A DNA stretch of 64,000 nucleotides from Mycobacterium sp. (GCF_029961025.1 NZ_JASBVP010000003.1:124001-188000); one strand, 5' to 3'. Counted from the stretch's first letter, positions 45,911 to 56,846 are shown. Numbers and translations: made by a program. The notes: generated by a model not told the origin, from the letters alone.

Positions 45911-47897
45911 CCGAAGTTGCGGCGGGTCAGTTAGGCAATTTGGGGGTTGAGCTGGGGTCTGTGCGGGTTGGTCTGCCGAAGGTGTAGCCAGTGAATATGG
46001 TGTGTTGATGCTATTGATTGACGAGTTCGCCTTGTAATATTCAGTTATGGTCAAACCTGTGCGGATGCACGTAGCCCGGACTCCGAGCAAATATGTGGAC
46101 AAGGCCGGCAACGTGCACCGCTATGAGTCGGTGCTGGTGCGTCGCACCTACCGCGACGGGACGAAGGTCCGCCACGAGACCCTGGCCAACCTGTCCAAGT
46201 TGCCCGCGGAGGTGATCGCCGCGATCGAGGCGACGCTGAAGGGACAGGTGATGGTGCCTGCCCAGTCGGCCTGCACCATCACCCGCTCGCTGCCGCACGG
46301 GCATGTGGCCGCAGTGGCGGCGATGGCGCGTCGGCTGGGGTTTCCGGCGCTCCTGGGTCCGGCGTGTCGATCCCGCGATCTGGTGCTGGGGTTGGTTATT
46401 TCGCGGGTGATCCGTCCGGCGTCCAAGCTGTCAACGTTGTCGCGGTGGGCCGATACCACCTTGGGGCCCGACCTGGACGTGGCTGGCGCCTCCACCGATG
46501 AGGTGTATGCCGCGATGGACTGGCTGGCGAATCGTCAGGACGCGATCGAGAAGAAGCTGGCCGCTAAACACCTTGGGCCAGCGGCGAACCCGTCACGGAT
46601 GGCGTTGTTCGATCTGACCAGCTCATGGGTGACCGGGCGGTGCTGTGAGCTGGCCGCCCATGGCTATTCCCGCGACGGCAAAAAGGGCCTGCCGCAGATC
46701 AACTACGGGGTGCTCACCGACCCGGCCGGACGCCCCGTGGCGGTGCGGGTGTTTTCCGGAGATACCGCCGACCCGGTCGCGTTCACCGACATCGTCGAGG
46801 TGCTGCGCGACACGTTCGGGTTGACCCGGCTGGTGCTGGTGGGGGATCGCGGCATGATCACCAGTGCACGCATCAGCGCACTGAGAGAGCTTAACACCGA
46901 TGCGGGAACCGGTTTCGGGTGGATCACCGCCCTGCGTGCACCCCAGATCGCCACCCTGGCCGCCGACAAGGGACCGCTGCAGATGAGCCTGTTCGACACC
47001 CAAGATCTCGCCGAGATCGCCCACCCCGACTACCCCGGGGAACGGTTGATCGCCTGCCGCAACCCCGCCCTGGCCGCCGAGCGGGCCCGCAAACGCGCCG
47101 CGCTGCTAGCCGCCACCGAGGCCGACCTGGCCGCCATCGCCGAGCGGGTGGCCCGCGGCACCCTCAAGGGGGCAGGCAAGATCGGTGAAGCCGTTGGGCG
47201 GATCATCGTCAAACACAACGTGGGCAAGCATTTTCACCGCACCATCACCGACACCAGCTTCACCTACCAGCGTGACCAGGCCGGCATCGATGCCGAGGCC
47301 AGCCTCGATGGCATCTACGTGCTGCGCACCAGCGTCGACGCCGATACCCTCACCCCAGCAGCCGTGGTGGAAAGCTACAAAAACCTCGCCCACGTCGAGC
47401 GCGACTTCCGCAGCATCAAGGCCGATGATCTGGATCTGCGGCCCATCCATCACCGCCTCGATAAGCGTGTCCGCGCCCACGTGCTGATCTGCCTGCTGGC
47501 CTGCTACCTGGTCTGGCACCTGCGTAAAGCCTGGGCGTCGCTGACCTTCACCGACGAACACCCACCCGCCCGCGACAACCCCGTCGCGCCCGCACAACGC
47601 TCACCACAGGCCCAGGCCAAAGCCTCGACCCAGCACGACCCAGACGGTAACCCGCTGCGCAGCTTCCGCGGCCTGCTCGATCACCTAGCGACCCTGACCC
47701 GCAACGACATTCACTACCACGGCACCAACGCCACGGTACCCACACTGGCCGAACCCACCCCCGACCAACGCCGCGCCTTCGACCTTATCGGCACCCCCAT
47801 CCCGCTGACCGCCGCGTAGCCAGAACCACGACCCCACACCACCAGCAAAAACCCACGTCAGCCACGAATCCACCCACCCAAACCGCCGCAACTTCGG
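45911..47897 (+). mobile_element. Complete IS1634-family insertion sequence (1987 bp)
   Basis: The element is bounded by perfect 15-bp terminal inverted repeats, CCGAAGTTGCGGCGG at 45911-45925 and its complement at 47883-47897, with a 6-bp target duplication GCTAAC. It carries one full-length transposase gene. The ends, the duplication length and the transposase type all fit the IS1634 family. Intact ends and ORF indicate a recent insertion. Confidence 0.93.
46047..47819 (+). CDS. IS1634-family (DDE) transposase
   Basis: A 590-residue transposase. Starting motifs are YESVLVRRTYRDGTKVRHET, with LFDLTSSWVTGRC and VLVGDRGMITSARI (the second catalytic Asp region) in the middle. The final Glu region follows in VESYKNLAHVERDFRSIKAD. 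This Y-K-x-L..V-E-R-x-F-R pattern is typical of IS4/IS1634-type enzymes. The frame is uninterrupted. An AT-rich left end precedes ATG 46047 and probably holds its promoter. Confidence 0.93.
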   Translation: MVKPVRMHVARTPSKYVDKAGNVHRYESVLVRRTYRDGTKVRHETLANLSKLPAEVIAAIEATLKGQVMVPAQSACTITRSLPHGHVAAVAAMARRLGFPALLGPACRSRDLVLGLVISRVIRPASKLSTLSRWADTTLGPDLDVAGASTDEVYAAMDWLANRQDAIEKKLAAKHLGPAANPSRMALFDLTSSWVTGRCCELAAHGYSRDGKKGLPQINYGVLTDPAGRPVAVRVFSGDTADPVAFTDIVEVLRDTFGLTRLVLVGDRGMITSARISALRELNTDAGTGFGWITALRAPQIATLAADKGPLQMSLFDTQDLAEIAHPDYPGERLIACRNPALAAERARKRAALLAATEADLAAIAERVARGTLKGAGKIGEAVGRIIVKHNVGKHFHRTITDTSFTYQRDQAGIDAEASLDGIYVLRTSVDADTLTPAAVVESYKNLAHVERDFRSIKADDLDLRPIHHRLDKRVRAHVLICLLACYLVWHLRKAWASLTFTDEHPPARDNPVAPAQRSPQAQAKASTQHDPDGNPLRSFRGLLDHLATLTRNDIHYHGTNATVPTLAEPTPDQRRAFDLIGTPIPLTAA

Positions 47898-47903
47898 GCT
47901 AAC
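47898..47903. repeat. Target site duplication, right copy (GCTAAC)
   Basis: The second copy of GCTAAC; it contains the mutY stop codon (TAG on the minus strand, 47901-47899). Confidence 0.9.
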
Positions 47904-48801
47904 CGTCTTCGCCCGCCAAGGCGAACCGGCCGTCGGCCCGCCGGGTGATCAGCCCGTCGGCGCGCAGCGAATCCCATGCCCGGTCGCGCCGACGGTGGTC
48001 GCTCGGCCAGGCCACGTCCAGTTCGGCAAGGGTGACCGGAGAATCCCGGGCGCGCAGCACATCCAGCAGCCGGCCGCGGATCTGGCGGTTGGTTCCCTGG
48101 TAGCGCTGGGCGCGCCGGGCGGGCCCGCGCGCGGGGGGATAACCGGCATTTCGCCACCGGCACGTGCTCAGTGGGCACACCCCGCACTTCGGGGCCCGGG
48201 CGGTGCAAACCGTCGCACCCAGCTCCATCAGCGCTGCCGAAAAACGCGGTGCCACGTGCTCTTCCGGCAACAGTGCGGAAACGTCGGCGTGGTCATGGGC
48301 CACCGACGGCGCACCGGGACGGGCGAGCCCGCGCACCGCGCGGGCGAGCACCCGGCGCACATTGGTGTCGACTACCGGCACCGGCTTGCGGTAGGCGAAA
48401 CAGGCCACCGCGTGCGCGGTGTAGCTCCCGACGCCGGGCAGCCCCAGCAGGGTGTCGACGTCGTCGGGAACCACATCGCCGTAATCCCGGGCGATCACGG
48501 TGGCGCATGCGTGCAGTCGTTTGGCCCGCATCGGGTAGCCCAGTTTGCCCCAGGCGCGCAGTACATCGGCCAGGGTGGCCGCTGCGGTGGCCGAGGCGGT
48601 GGGCCAGCGCGCCACCCACTCGCTCCAGACCGGAACCACCCGGGCTACCGGAGTTTGCTGCAGCATGAATTCGCTGACCAGGATCGGCCAGGCGTCGAGG
48701 CCGGGTTCGCGCCACGGCAGGTCTCGCCGTGACCGGTCATACCAGTCGAGCAGTTCGCGGGCGCAGACGGTCATCGGCGGCTGGGGCAGAATATCCGCCA
48801 T
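47899..48801 (-). CDS. mutY: Adenine DNA glycosylase
   Basis: A 300-residue glycosylase that removes adenine opposite 8-oxoguanine. The helix-hairpin-helix LLGLPGVGSYTAHAVACFAY is followed by the catalytic Asp in PVPVVDTNVRRV, and the [4Fe-4S] ligands are CTARAPKCGVCPLSTC (C-x6-C-x2-C-x5-C). Length matches Rv3589. The ATG at 48801 overlaps the canB ATG (48800) on the opposite strand; a later ATG at 48774 would leave a 25-base gap. The 3' end meets the IS right end precisely at its stop codon. Confidence 0.94.
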   Translation of the reverse strand: MADILPQPPMTVCARELLDWYDRSRRDLPWREPGLDAWPILVSEFMLQQTPVARVVPVWSEWVARWPTASATAAATLADVLRAWGKLGYPMRAKRLHACATVIARDYGDVVPDDVDTLLGLPGVGSYTAHAVACFAYRKPVPVVDTNVRRVLARAVRGLARPGAPSVAHDHADVSALLPEEHVAPRFSAALMELGATVCTARAPKCGVCPLSTCRWRNAGYPPARGPARRAQRYQGTNRQIRGRLLDVLRARDSPVTLAELDVAWPSDHRRRDRAWDSLRADGLITRRADGRFALAGEDG

Positions 48802-49429
48802 GCCGAAGAGCAGTCCGGTGACGGCGTGGAAGGCACTCACCGAGGGTAACCAGCGATTCGTCGCCGGCAAGCCCGAGCATCCCAGCCAAAGCGTCGAGCA
48901 TCGGGCCAGCCTGGCCGCCGCTCAGAAACCGACGGCCGTGGTGTTCGGCTGCGCGGACAGCCGGGTCGCCGCGGAGATCATCTTCGATCAGGGCCTGGGT
49001 GACATGTTCGTGGTGCGCACCGCCGGACACGTCATCGACTCCGCTGTCCTGGGCTCGGTGGAGTACGCGGTGTCGGTGCTCGACGTCCCGCTCGTCGTGG
49101 TGCTCGGTCATGACGGCTGCGGCGCCGTTCAGGCCGCGCTGACGGCGCTCGACGGCGGCGCCCTGCCGGCCGGTTACGTCCGCGACGTGGTGGAACGGGT
49201 GACACCGTCGATCCTGTTGGGCCGCCGCGACGGGCTGAGTCGCGTCGACGAGTTCGAGGCGCGACACGTCCACGAGACCATGGCGCGCCTGGTGGCGCGC
49301 TCCACCGTCATCGCCGAGCGGGTGGCGGCGGGCGCGCTGGCCATCGCCGGCGTCACCTATCGTCTCGCCGAGGGCCGGGTGATGCTGCGCGCCCACATCG
49401 GCGACATCGGTGACGAACCGCACGACTGA
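48800..49429 (+). CDS. canB: Beta-carbonic anhydrase
   Basis: A 209-residue zinc enzyme interconverting CO2 and bicarbonate. The zinc ligands are visible in VFGCADSRVAAE (Cys, with the Asp-Arg dyad) and VVLGHDGCGAVQAAL (His and Cys). The match to Rv3588c is close. ATG 48800 begins MPKSSPVTAWKALTEGNQRF. Its start codon overlaps that of mutY on the other strand, so each promoter must lie inside the neighbour's coding sequence. Confidence 0.95.
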   Translation: MPKSSPVTAWKALTEGNQRFVAGKPEHPSQSVEHRASLAAAQKPTAVVFGCADSRVAAEIIFDQGLGDMFVVRTAGHVIDSAVLGSVEYAVSVLDVPLVVVLGHDGCGAVQAALTALDGGALPAGYVRDVVERVTPSILLGRRDGLSRVDEFEARHVHETMARLVARSTVIAERVAAGALAIAGVTYRLAEGRVMLRAHIGDIGDEPHD

Positions 49430-49569
49430 GCGGCTTCCCGCCGGCCGGCCGCAGGCCCGGAACCGTTTCGTTGAAGGCCCGGCGGCGGGCCGGTCGCCGG
49501 CGATCACCCGGAAATCCCGGCGGCGCCAGCCGACCCGGCGACACGCCGAGTCGGGTCGCCGCTATTGGT

Positions 49570-50376
49570 ATGACCTGGGCTTACGGTGTGAACGTGCTGG
49601 ATCTGGAACCGCGTGGCCCGCTCCCGCCGCAGGTCTACTGGCGGCGCCGGGGGCTGGCACTGGGGATCGCCATAGCCGTGATCGGCGTTGTGGTCGCCGG
49701 CATCGTCACGCTCCTGGATGGCAGCGCGGGCGCAAAGACCACCAACACCGCCAAGCCCGCCCCGCCAACCGCTCCCCAGGCGCCCCCGCCAGCCGCGCAG
49801 CCCGAGGTCAAGACCCCGATGGTTCCCCCGGCGGCGCCGAACGTGGCTCCCGTTCCGACGCCGACCGGGGCCGTGCAACCGCCACCGGTGCTCAAGGAAG
49901 GTGACGACTGTCCCGACTCGACACTGGCCGTCAAGGGCCTGACTAACCAACCCCAATACGTCCTGGGTGACCAGCCGAAATTCACCATGGTGGTCACCAA
50001 CATCGGGTTGGTGGCGTGCAAACGCGATGTGGGGGCCGCCGTGCTCGCGGCCTATGTCTACACGCTGGACAACAAACGGCTGTGGTCCAATTTGGACTGC
50101 GCGCCGTCGAACGAGACCCTGGTGAAGACATTCACACCGGGCGAGCAGGTGACGACCGCTGTCACCTGGACCGGGATGGGGTCGGCGCCGGGTTGTCCGT
50201 TGCCGCGGCCCGCTATCGGCCCCGGCACCTACAACCTGGTGGTGCAATTGGGCAATCTGCGCTCGGCACCGGTTCCGTTCATCCTGGCTGCGCCCCCGCC
50301 GTCACCCCCGGCCGAAAACGGGGGCCCGCCGCCGCCCATGGCGCCACCGCCGCCGCCCGGCCCCGCGGGGAACTGA
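49570..50376 (+). CDS. Membrane-anchored extracytoplasmic protein, Rv3587c-like
   Basis: A 268-residue protein: a short cytoplasmic start (MTWAYGVNVLDLEPRGPLPP), one membrane helix (LGIAIAVIGVVVAGIVTLL), a Pro/Ala-rich linker to about residue 110, and a conserved beta-rich domain with paired cysteines (EGDDCPDSTLAVKG, GLVACKRDVGAA, LDCAPSNETLVK, GSAPGCPLPRP), ending in a proline-rich tail. Function unknown; the domain is well kept in mycobacteria. ATG 49570 matches the family start; the open frame upstream is not conserved. Confidence 0.85.
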   Translation: MTWAYGVNVLDLEPRGPLPPQVYWRRRGLALGIAIAVIGVVVAGIVTLLDGSAGAKTTNTAKPAPPTAPQAPPPAAQPEVKTPMVPPAAPNVAPVPTPTGAVQPPPVLKEGDDCPDSTLAVKGLTNQPQYVLGDQPKFTMVVTNIGLVACKRDVGAAVLAAYVYTLDNKRLWSNLDCAPSNETLVKTFTPGEQVTTAVTWTGMGSAPGCPLPRPAIGPGTYNLVVQLGNLRSAPVPFILAAPPPSPPAENGGPPPPMAPPPPPGPAGN

Positions 50377-50441
50377 CCTCGGCCCGGTTGCCGGCCTGAG
50401 CCGGGTCGGCAGGCGCGTTTGCGCGGCGGCGGGTCGTCCCG

Positions 50442-51869
50442 CTATGCGTCGGTGTCCTGCAGTGGCGGCGCGCCCAGCCGAAGCGGTGGTGTCGGCGGGC
50501 CGGGCCGGCCGGCGATATCCAGCAGGTGCTGCAGCGCCGCGACAATGGTGGTCGCGACCAGCGCGCGCAGCCCCGGCGGGCCGCCACGACATCCGGGCGG
50601 GATCACTGCGGTGGTAAATCCTTGTCGGGCGGCTTCGCCGAGCCGACGTTCCATCCCGGTGACTGGCCGCAGATCGCCCGCCAGCCCCACCTCGCCGATC
50701 ATCACCGCGGCGGTGGGCACCGGAAGGTTGGCGTATGCCGAGGACAATGCGATCGCCACCGCGAGGTCTGCCGACGGATCCGTCAGCCGCATGCCGCCGA
50801 CCGTGGACAGGTAGATGTCGTTGGCCGCCACGGCGAGCCCGGCATGCTTTTCCAGTACGGCGGCGATCATCGCGGCCCGGGCGTGGTCTATTCCGCTGAC
50901 TGCCCGCCGCGCCGATTGGCCCGATGGTGCGGCCAGCAGCGCCTGGACTTCGCCGACAAGGGGGCGCTTTCCCTCCAGGGCAACGGTGATCGCGGTACCG
51001 GCGACGGGCGCTCGCCGCTGATCCACGAACAGGCCATAAGGCTCGGCAACACCTTCAATCCCACTGTCGTGCAACAGAAAACAACCGACTTCGTCGGCTG
51101 TGCCGAAGCGGTTTTTGACGCCGCGGACCATTCGCAGGCCACTGTGGCGATCGCCCTCGAAATGCAGCACGACGTCGACGAGGTGTTCCAGCGAGCGCGG
51201 CCCGGCGATCGCCCCGTCTTTGGTGACATGGCCGACGAGAATCAGCGCGACACCGGTGGGTTTCGCGGCACGGGTCAGCGCGGCGGTGACCGCGCGCACC
51301 TGGGTGACGCCACCGGGGACACCGTCGGCCTCGGCAGTGGAGATGGTTTGCACCGAGTCCACGACGACCAGTGTCGGCTGCACCGCGGCGATCTGCTCCA
51401 GCACCAGGTGCAGGTCCGATACGGCAGCCAGGTAGACCTCGTCGTGGCTGCAGCCGATCCGATCGGCGCGCATCCGGATCTGACCCGCGGATTCCTCAGC
51501 GGATACATACAGCGCGCGCCGACCCGACCGTGCCCAGTGATGGGCGACCGTGAGCAGCAACGTCGATTTCCCGACGCCGGGATCACCCGCCAACAGTGTC
51601 ACCGAGCCCGGTACCAGACCGCCCCCGAGCACCCGGTCGAACTCACCGACACCCGTGGCGTGGTGGCCGGCGGCGCGCGCCTCGACGGAACTGATCGGAA
51701 TGGCCCGCGAGGCCGTGGTGTGCGGATGCCGCCGGGTGTCGCCGACGGCGGTGCGGACCACCACCTCGCCAACCGTTCCCCAGGCGCCACACCGAAGGCA
51801 GCGGCCCACCCACTTGGCGGTGACGTGGCGGCACTCCGAACAGCGGTACTGCGAACGTGTCTTGGCCAC
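50442..51869 (-). CDS. radA: DNA repair protein RadA (Sms)
   Basis: A 475-residue RecA-like branch-migration ATPase. An N-terminal zinc finger ([20 protein letters not shown]) is followed by Walker [12 protein letters not shown], the RadA-specific KNRFG motif ([12 protein letters not shown]) and a Lon-protease-like C-terminal domain ([20 protein letters not shown]). The GTG at 51869 (VAKTRSQ) fits the Rv3585 start. The disA gene that normally follows radA in actinobacteria is missing; only 65 bases separate radA from the next stop codon. Confidence 0.96.
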   Translation of the reverse strand: MAKTRSQYRCSECRHVTAKWVGRCLRCGAWGTVGEVVVRTAVGDTRRHPHTTASRAIPISSVEARAAGHHATGVGEFDRVLGGGLVPGSVTLLAGDPGVGKSTLLLTVAHHWARSGRRALYVSAEESAGQIRMRADRIGCSHDEVYLAAVSDLHLVLEQIAAVQPTLVVVDSVQTISTAEADGVPGGVTQVRAVTAALTRAAKPTGVALILVGHVTKDGAIAGPRSLEHLVDVVLHFEGDRHSGLRMVRGVKNRFGTADEVGCFLLHDSGIEGVAEPYGLFVDQRRAPVAGTAITVALEGKRPLVGEVQALLAAPSGQSARRAVSGIDHARAAMIAAVLEKHAGLAVAANDIYLSTVGGMRLTDPSADLAVAIALSSAYANLPVPTAAVMIGEVGLAGDLRPVTGMERRLGEAARQGFTTAVIPPGCRGGPPGLRALVATTIVAALQHLLDIAGRPGPPTPPLRLGAPPLQDTDA

Positions 51870-51922
51870 CCCGTGACGGTATCGGGTGGGTCTGACAGCC
51901 CGGGGGGACCTAATCGGGATGG

Positions 51923-52492
51923 TCAATCCAGGTCGGGAGCGCGCTCCTGCGGCGGCGTCGTCGGCGCCGAGATCGGCACCATCACGCTGGCACGGCCGGC
52001 CCTCTCGAACGTGAAGGTGAACCTGTAGGTCAGCCCGTTGGTGATCGGCTTGGCCAGCACCACCGTTGCCTTTGCCGCGGTCGCCGGTTCCACCGCCCGA
52101 AGCGCCCGCACGTTCTGGCCGGCGGAGGCACCGATGAACAGCTTGCCCCCCACGGGCAATCGGGTGTCTCCGCTGAGAGTCACCGTGCCGATCTCGGAGG
52201 TGATGCTCACCAGCCGGTCGGCGACTACGCGTGACCGGTTGACGGCGACCAGCACCAGGTTGACCGGTTGGCCGGGTCGCAGGAAGTCGCCGGTCTGCAC
52301 GGCCTGGATGCGAACGTCGCGCAGCGCCACGTTGTTGAGGTTGAGCTTGGCGCCGTTGACCGCGGACTCGACGGCCGCGGTCTGGGCGATCTGACCGGAG
52401 CTGCAGCCCGACAGCGCGCCGGCCAGGCCGATCGCCGCCAGCCCGGCGGCCGCCGCGCCGACGCAGGTCAAGCGGATGCCGAAACGGTTCAC
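51923..52492 (-). CDS. lpqE: Lipoprotein LpqE
   Basis: A 189-residue lipoprotein. A signal peptide after basic residues ends in the lipobox ALSGCSS. The mature part is a beta-sandwich ([45 protein letters not shown]) similar to a copper-chaperone-like (PCuAC) fold, though no Cu-binding Met/His set is seen. The GTG at 52492 matches the Rv3584 N-terminus. It is divergent from carD with 315 bases between and is followed by radA after 53 bases. Confidence 0.9.
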   Translation of the reverse strand: MNRFGIRLTCVGAAAAGLAAIGLAGALSGCSSGQIAQTAAVESAVNGAKLNLNNVALRDVRIQAVQTGDFLRPGQPVNLVLVAVNRSRVVADRLVSITSEIGTVTLSGDTRLPVGGKLFIGASAGQNVRALRAVEPATAAKATVVLAKPITNGLTYRFTFTFERAGRASVMVPISAPTTPPQERAPDLD

Positions 52493-52747
52493 TCGATGCC
52501 TCCTGCTGGGCCTCGGGACTCGACTGGGACGGCCGCAAGCGGGCCCCATCGCGAGTGCAGCGGATTCGACTATGCACTGTAGTAGGTAAGGGCTTGGTGG
52601 CGGTAACCGAGGGGGTCAGGCCAGCACAACCGCCCTGGGACGGCCCTCGACGGGGTGTCGGCGGGCCGGGCCATGGCACGAAATTGGCCGTCTGTCAACC
52701 CCCATTCTCTCCCTATTTTTTCCAGGCGGTGCCGCTGACCTGCACCG

Positions 52748-52781
52748 TTGTTGCCCTCGTGTCGGGGCTACGTGTTAGCAT
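52748..52781 (+). promoter_or_regulatory. Possible carD promoter
   Basis: TTGTTG at 52748-52753 and TAGCAT at 52776-52781 (spacing 22, or 19 if TTGCCC at 52751 is the -35). The transcript would begin near 52788 and carry about 20 leader bases with GAAAGGGG before ATG 52808. Assigned by eye. Confidence 0.35.
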
Positions 52782-52783
52782 GA

Positions 52784-53296
<513 letters not shown>

Positions 53297-53311
53297 CACC
53301 CTGAGGCGTGA

Positions 53312-53998
53312 GTGAGCGGGGGAACACCCGCGGTCGCCGCACTGGTGCCGGCCGCGGGCACGGGTCGGCGGCTGGCCGCCGGAGTGCCGAAAGCGTTCCT
53401 TGCGCTTGGCGGGTGCACCCTGCTCGAAAGGGCGGTTGCCGGCCTGCTGGCGGCGGGGGTGGATCGGGTCGTGGTCGCGGTGCCGTCCGATCGCATCGAT
53501 CAGGCCGAGTCGATTCTCGGTCGACGCGCCCGTGTCGTCGCCGGTGGGGCCAGCCGCTGCGAATCCGTGAGTCGAGCGTTGGCGGCGCTGACGGAGGTTC
53601 CCGGGGCGGGGCCGGAATTCGTGCTGGTGCATGACGCCGCCCGGGCACTGACCCCACCGGGGTTGATCGTGCGGGTGGTTGACGCGTTGCGGGCCGGCCG
53701 TCCCGCCGTGGTGCCCGCGCTACCGGTCAGCGACACCATCAGGGCCGTCGACGCCTCCGGTAGGGTGCTGGACACGCCCGACCGGACGGGCCTGCGTGCG
53801 GTCCAGACTCCCCAGGGGTTCACCACCGAGCTGCTGTTGCGGGCCTACCGGGGTGCCGATGGCGTCGATGTCACCGACGACGCGGCGTTGGTCGAGCGGG
53901 CGGGTGGCGAGGTGCACGTGGTCGAGGGCGACCCGCTGGCGTTCAAGATCACGACACGGCTGGATGTGCTGCTCGCCCGGGCGATCCTGAGCCGGTGA
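53312..53998 (+). CDS. ispD: 2-C-methyl-D-erythritol 4-phosphate cytidylyltransferase
   Basis: A 228-residue enzyme of the MEP isoprenoid pathway, transferring CMP to MEP. The N-terminal [20 protein letters not shown] is the CTP-binding signature. [13 protein letters not shown] and [16 protein letters not shown] are also typical. GTG 53312 follows carD closely. Its stop overlaps the ispF GTG by four bases. Confidence 0.95.
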   Translation: MSGGTPAVAALVPAAGTGRRLAAGVPKAFLALGGCTLLERAVAGLLAAGVDRVVVAVPSDRIDQAESILGRRARVVAGGASRCESVSRALAALTEVPGAGPEFVLVHDAARALTPPGLIVRVVDALRAGRPAVVPALPVSDTIRAVDASGRVLDTPDRTGLRAVQTPQGFTTELLLRAYRGADGVDVTDDAALVERAGGEVHVVEGDPLAFKITTRLDVLLARAILSR

Positions 53999-54489
53999 AC
54001 CCGCTGCCCCGCGTCGGTCTGGGCATCGACGTCCATCGAATCGAACCCGGACGGCCGTGCCGGTTACTGGGCCTGCTGTTTTCGGACGCCCACGGCTGCG
54101 CCGGGCACTCCGACGGTGACGTGGCCGCCCACGCGCTGTGCGACGCGGTACTGTCGGCCGCCGGGCTGGGTGACGTCGGCGAGGTGTTCGGCGTCGATGA
54201 CCCGCACTGGGCCGGCGTCAGCGGCACCGAAATGCTGCGTCATGTCGCCGAATTGATTGCCCGGCACGGCTATCGCGTCGGCAACGCGGCCGTGCAGGTG
54301 ATTGGCAATCGACCGAAAATCGGCCCCCGGCGAGCCGAGGCGCAAAAGGTGCTCTCCGAGCTGCTGGGCGGGCCCGTCTCGGTGTCGGCCACCACCACCG
54401 ACGGGCTGGGGCTGACCGGGCGCGGCGAAGGCCTGGCCGCAATCGCGACGGCGTTGGTGGTCCGCGTGAAACCGGGCAACCCGGGTTAG
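53995..54489 (+). CDS. ispF: 2-C-methyl-D-erythritol 2,4-cyclodiphosphate synthase
   Basis: A 164-residue MEP-pathway enzyme releasing CMP to form the cyclic diphosphate. Zinc ligands are in GIDVHRI (Asp, His) and [12 protein letters not shown] (His). The substrate loop is [16 protein letters not shown] and the C-terminal signature is [14 protein letters not shown]. The GTG start is coupled to ispD by a four-base overlap. cysS begins 18 bases further on. Confidence 0.95.
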   Translation: MNPLPRVGLGIDVHRIEPGRPCRLLGLLFSDAHGCAGHSDGDVAAHALCDAVLSAAGLGDVGEVFGVDDPHWAGVSGTEMLRHVAELIARHGYRVGNAAVQVIGNRPKIGPRRAEAQKVLSELLGGPVSVSATTTDGLGLTGRGEGLAAIATALVVRVKPGNPG

Positions 54490-54507
54490 CCGGTAAGCTG
54501 GCAGGTC

Positions 54508-55920
54508 GTGACCAATCGGGCCGGCCTGCGGCTACACGACACGGCGACCGGCACCGTGCGTGATTTCATTCCGCTGCGGTCCGGGCATGTCTCGATCTAT
54601 CTGTGCGGCGCCACCGTCCAGGGTCTGCCGCATATCGGGCACGTCCGTAGTGCGGTGGCCTTCGACATTCTGCGCCGCTGGCTGATAGCGCGCGGCAACG
54701 ACGTCGCGTTCATCCGCAACGTGACCGACATCGACGACAAAATCCTCGGCAAAGCCGCCGCCGCGGGACGCCCCTGGTGGGAATGGGCGGCGACCTACGA
54801 GCGCGAGTTCACCGCGGCCTATGACGCACTGGGTGTGCTGCCGCCGTCGGCCGAACCGCGGGCCACCGGTCACATCACGCAGATGGTCGAACTGATCGAG
54901 CGGTTGATCCGCACCGGCCACGCCTACACCGGCAACGGTGACGTGTATTTCGACGTGCTGAGCTATCCCGAGTACGGTCAGCTGTCCGGCCACCGGATCG
55001 ACGACGTCCACCAGGGTGAGGGTGTGGCGACCGGCAAGCGTGACCAGCGCGATTTCACGCTGTGGAAGGCCGCCAAGCCCGGGGAGCCGTCGTGGCCCAC
55101 GCCGTGGGGCCGGGGACGGCCCGGCTGGCATTTGGAATGCTCGGCGATGGCCCGCACCTATCTCGGACCGGAGTTCGATATTCATTGCGGTGGAATGGAT
55201 TTGGTGTTTCCCCATCACGAAAACGAAATCGCGCAAAGCCGTGCCGCCGGCGACGGGTTCGCCCGCTACTGGCTGCACAACGGCTGGGTCACCCTGGGCG
55301 GGGAAAAGATGAGCAAGTCGCTGGGAAACGTGCTTGCCATACCCGCGGTCTTGCAGCGCGTGCGGCCCGCCGAACTGCGCTACTACCTGGGCAGCGCCCA
55401 CTATCGCTCGATGCTGGAATTCTCCGAGACGGCGCTGCGGGACGCGGTCAGGGCCTACGTGGGCATCGAGGATTTCCTGCACCGGGTGCGCAGCCGGGTG
55501 GGGGCCGTGGCGCCCGGCCGGTGGACCCCCCGCTTTGCCGCAGCGCTCGACGACGACCTGGCGGTGCCGGCGGCGCTGGCCGAGATCCATCACGCTCGTG
55601 CCGAAGGCAACCGGGCACTGGAGGCCGGCGACCACGAGGGCGCCCTGGAGATTGCCGGCACCATCCGGGCGATGATGGCCATCCTGGGTTGCGACCCGCT
55701 CGACGAGCGGTGGGAGTCCCACGGCGAGGCGACGGCCGCACTGGCCGCCCTCGAGGTGTTGGTGCAGGCCGAGCTGCAGCGACGGGAAAAGGCCCGCGCG
55801 CAACGTGATTGGGCGCTGGCAGACGAAATTCGCGACCGGCTGAAAAAGGCTGGCATCGAGGTCACCGACACCGCCGACGGGCCGCAGTGGTCGCTGGGTG
55901 GCCGGGGTGATGGCCGGTAA
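54508..55920 (+). CDS. cysS: Cysteinyl-tRNA synthetase
   Basis: A 470-residue class I synthetase charging tRNA(Cys). HIGH appears as [15 protein letters not shown] as [11 protein letters not shown], and the zinc site includes LCGA near residue 34 and CSAMA with HHENE. The C-terminal anticodon region ends [23 protein letters not shown] 54508. It is the Rv3580c type (cysS1), distinct from the mycothiol ligase MshC. It overlaps rlmB by 11 bases. Confidence 0.95.
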   Translation: MTNRAGLRLHDTATGTVRDFIPLRSGHVSIYLCGATVQGLPHIGHVRSAVAFDILRRWLIARGNDVAFIRNVTDIDDKILGKAAAAGRPWWEWAATYEREFTAAYDALGVLPPSAEPRATGHITQMVELIERLIRTGHAYTGNGDVYFDVLSYPEYGQLSGHRIDDVHQGEGVATGKRDQRDFTLWKAAKPGEPSWPTPWGRGRPGWHLECSAMARTYLGPEFDIHCGGMDLVFPHHENEIAQSRAAGDGFARYWLHNGWVTLGGEKMSKSLGNVLAIPAVLQRVRPAELRYYLGSAHYRSMLEFSETALRDAVRAYVGIEDFLHRVRSRVGAVAPGRWTPRFAAALDDDLAVPAALAEIHHARAEGNRALEAGDHEGALEIAGTIRAMMAILGCDPLDERWESHGEATAALAALEVLVQAELQRREKARAQRDWALADEIRDRLKKAGIEVTDTADGPQWSLGGRGDGR

Positions 55921-56845
55921 CTCGCGACGACGGGGGGCGGTCCGCAAACCCGGCACCAAGAAGGGCCCGACCGTCGGTTCGGGGGGTCAGCGCCGCCGCG
56001 CCCTGAAGGGCCGCGGCCCCACACCGCCCGCGGAGCTGCGGCCGTACCATCCCGCGGCGCGGCGCGCCAGCCAAAAGCCGCAGCCGCGGAGCCCGGTCAA
56101 CCGTGGCGAGGACACCGAGACGGTGCTCGGGCGCAACCCGGTGCTGGAGTGCCTGCGCGCCGGCGTTCCCGCTACCGCGTTATACCTTGCTCTGGGCACC
56201 GAAGCCGATGAACGAATCACCGAATCCATCAGGCGCGCAGCTAATTTGAAGATCGCTATCCTCGAGGTATCGCGAACCGACTTGGACCGGATAGCCGGTG
56301 ACGGACGACATCAGGGCATCGCGCTGCAGGTGCTGCCCTACCGCTACGCCCATCCGGACGACCTGCTCGCCGCCGCCGTCGAGTCCCCGCCGGCGCTGCT
56401 GGTCGCGTTGGACAACATCTCCGATCCGCGCAACCTCGGGGCGATCGTGCGGTCGGTGGCGGCGTTCGCCGGCCATGGCGTGCTGATTCCGCAGCGACGT
56501 TCGGCGTCGGTGACGGCGGTCGCCTGGCGCAGCAGCGCCGGCGCGGCGGCCCGGGTTCCGGTGGCGCGGGCCACCAACCTCACACGGACCTTGAAGGACT
56601 GGGCGGATCGCGGGCTGCGGGTGGTTGGCCTGGACGCCGCGGGGGACACCCCCCTTGATGACCTCGACGGCACCGATCCGCTGGTGGTCGTCGTCGGATC
56701 GGAGGGCAAGGGGTTGTCCCGGCTGGTTCGGCAAAACTGCGATGCCGTGGTATCGATCCCGATGGCCGGGCCCGCCGAATCGCTCAACGCCTCGGTGGCC
56801 GCGGGGGTGGTGCTCGCCGAAATCGCCCGCCAGCGCAGGCGTTGA
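55910..56845 (+). CDS. rlmB: SpoU/TrmH-family rRNA 2'-O-methyltransferase
   Basis: A 311-residue knotted (SPOUT) methyltransferase. A basic N-terminal extension ([16 protein letters not shown]) is followed by a substrate-binding domain with [14 protein letters not shown], and the SAM-binding knot shows [36 protein letters not shown] and [19 protein letters not shown]. The target is probably the 23S rRNA 2'-O-ribose position modified by RlmB/TsnR types. ATG 55910 matches the Rv3579c start. The symbol is by family. Confidence 0.92.
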   Translation: MAGNSRRRGAVRKPGTKKGPTVGSGGQRRRALKGRGPTPPAELRPYHPAARRASQKPQPRSPVNRGEDTETVLGRNPVLECLRAGVPATALYLALGTEADERITESIRRAANLKIAILEVSRTDLDRIAGDGRHQGIALQVLPYRYAHPDDLLAAAVESPPALLVALDNISDPRNLGAIVRSVAAFAGHGVLIPQRRSASVTAVAWRSSAGAAARVPVARATNLTRTLKDWADRGLRVVGLDAAGDTPLDDLDGTDPLVVVVGSEGKGLSRLVRQNCDAVVSIPMAGPAESLNASVAAGVVLAEIARQRRR

Positions 56846-56846
56846 G

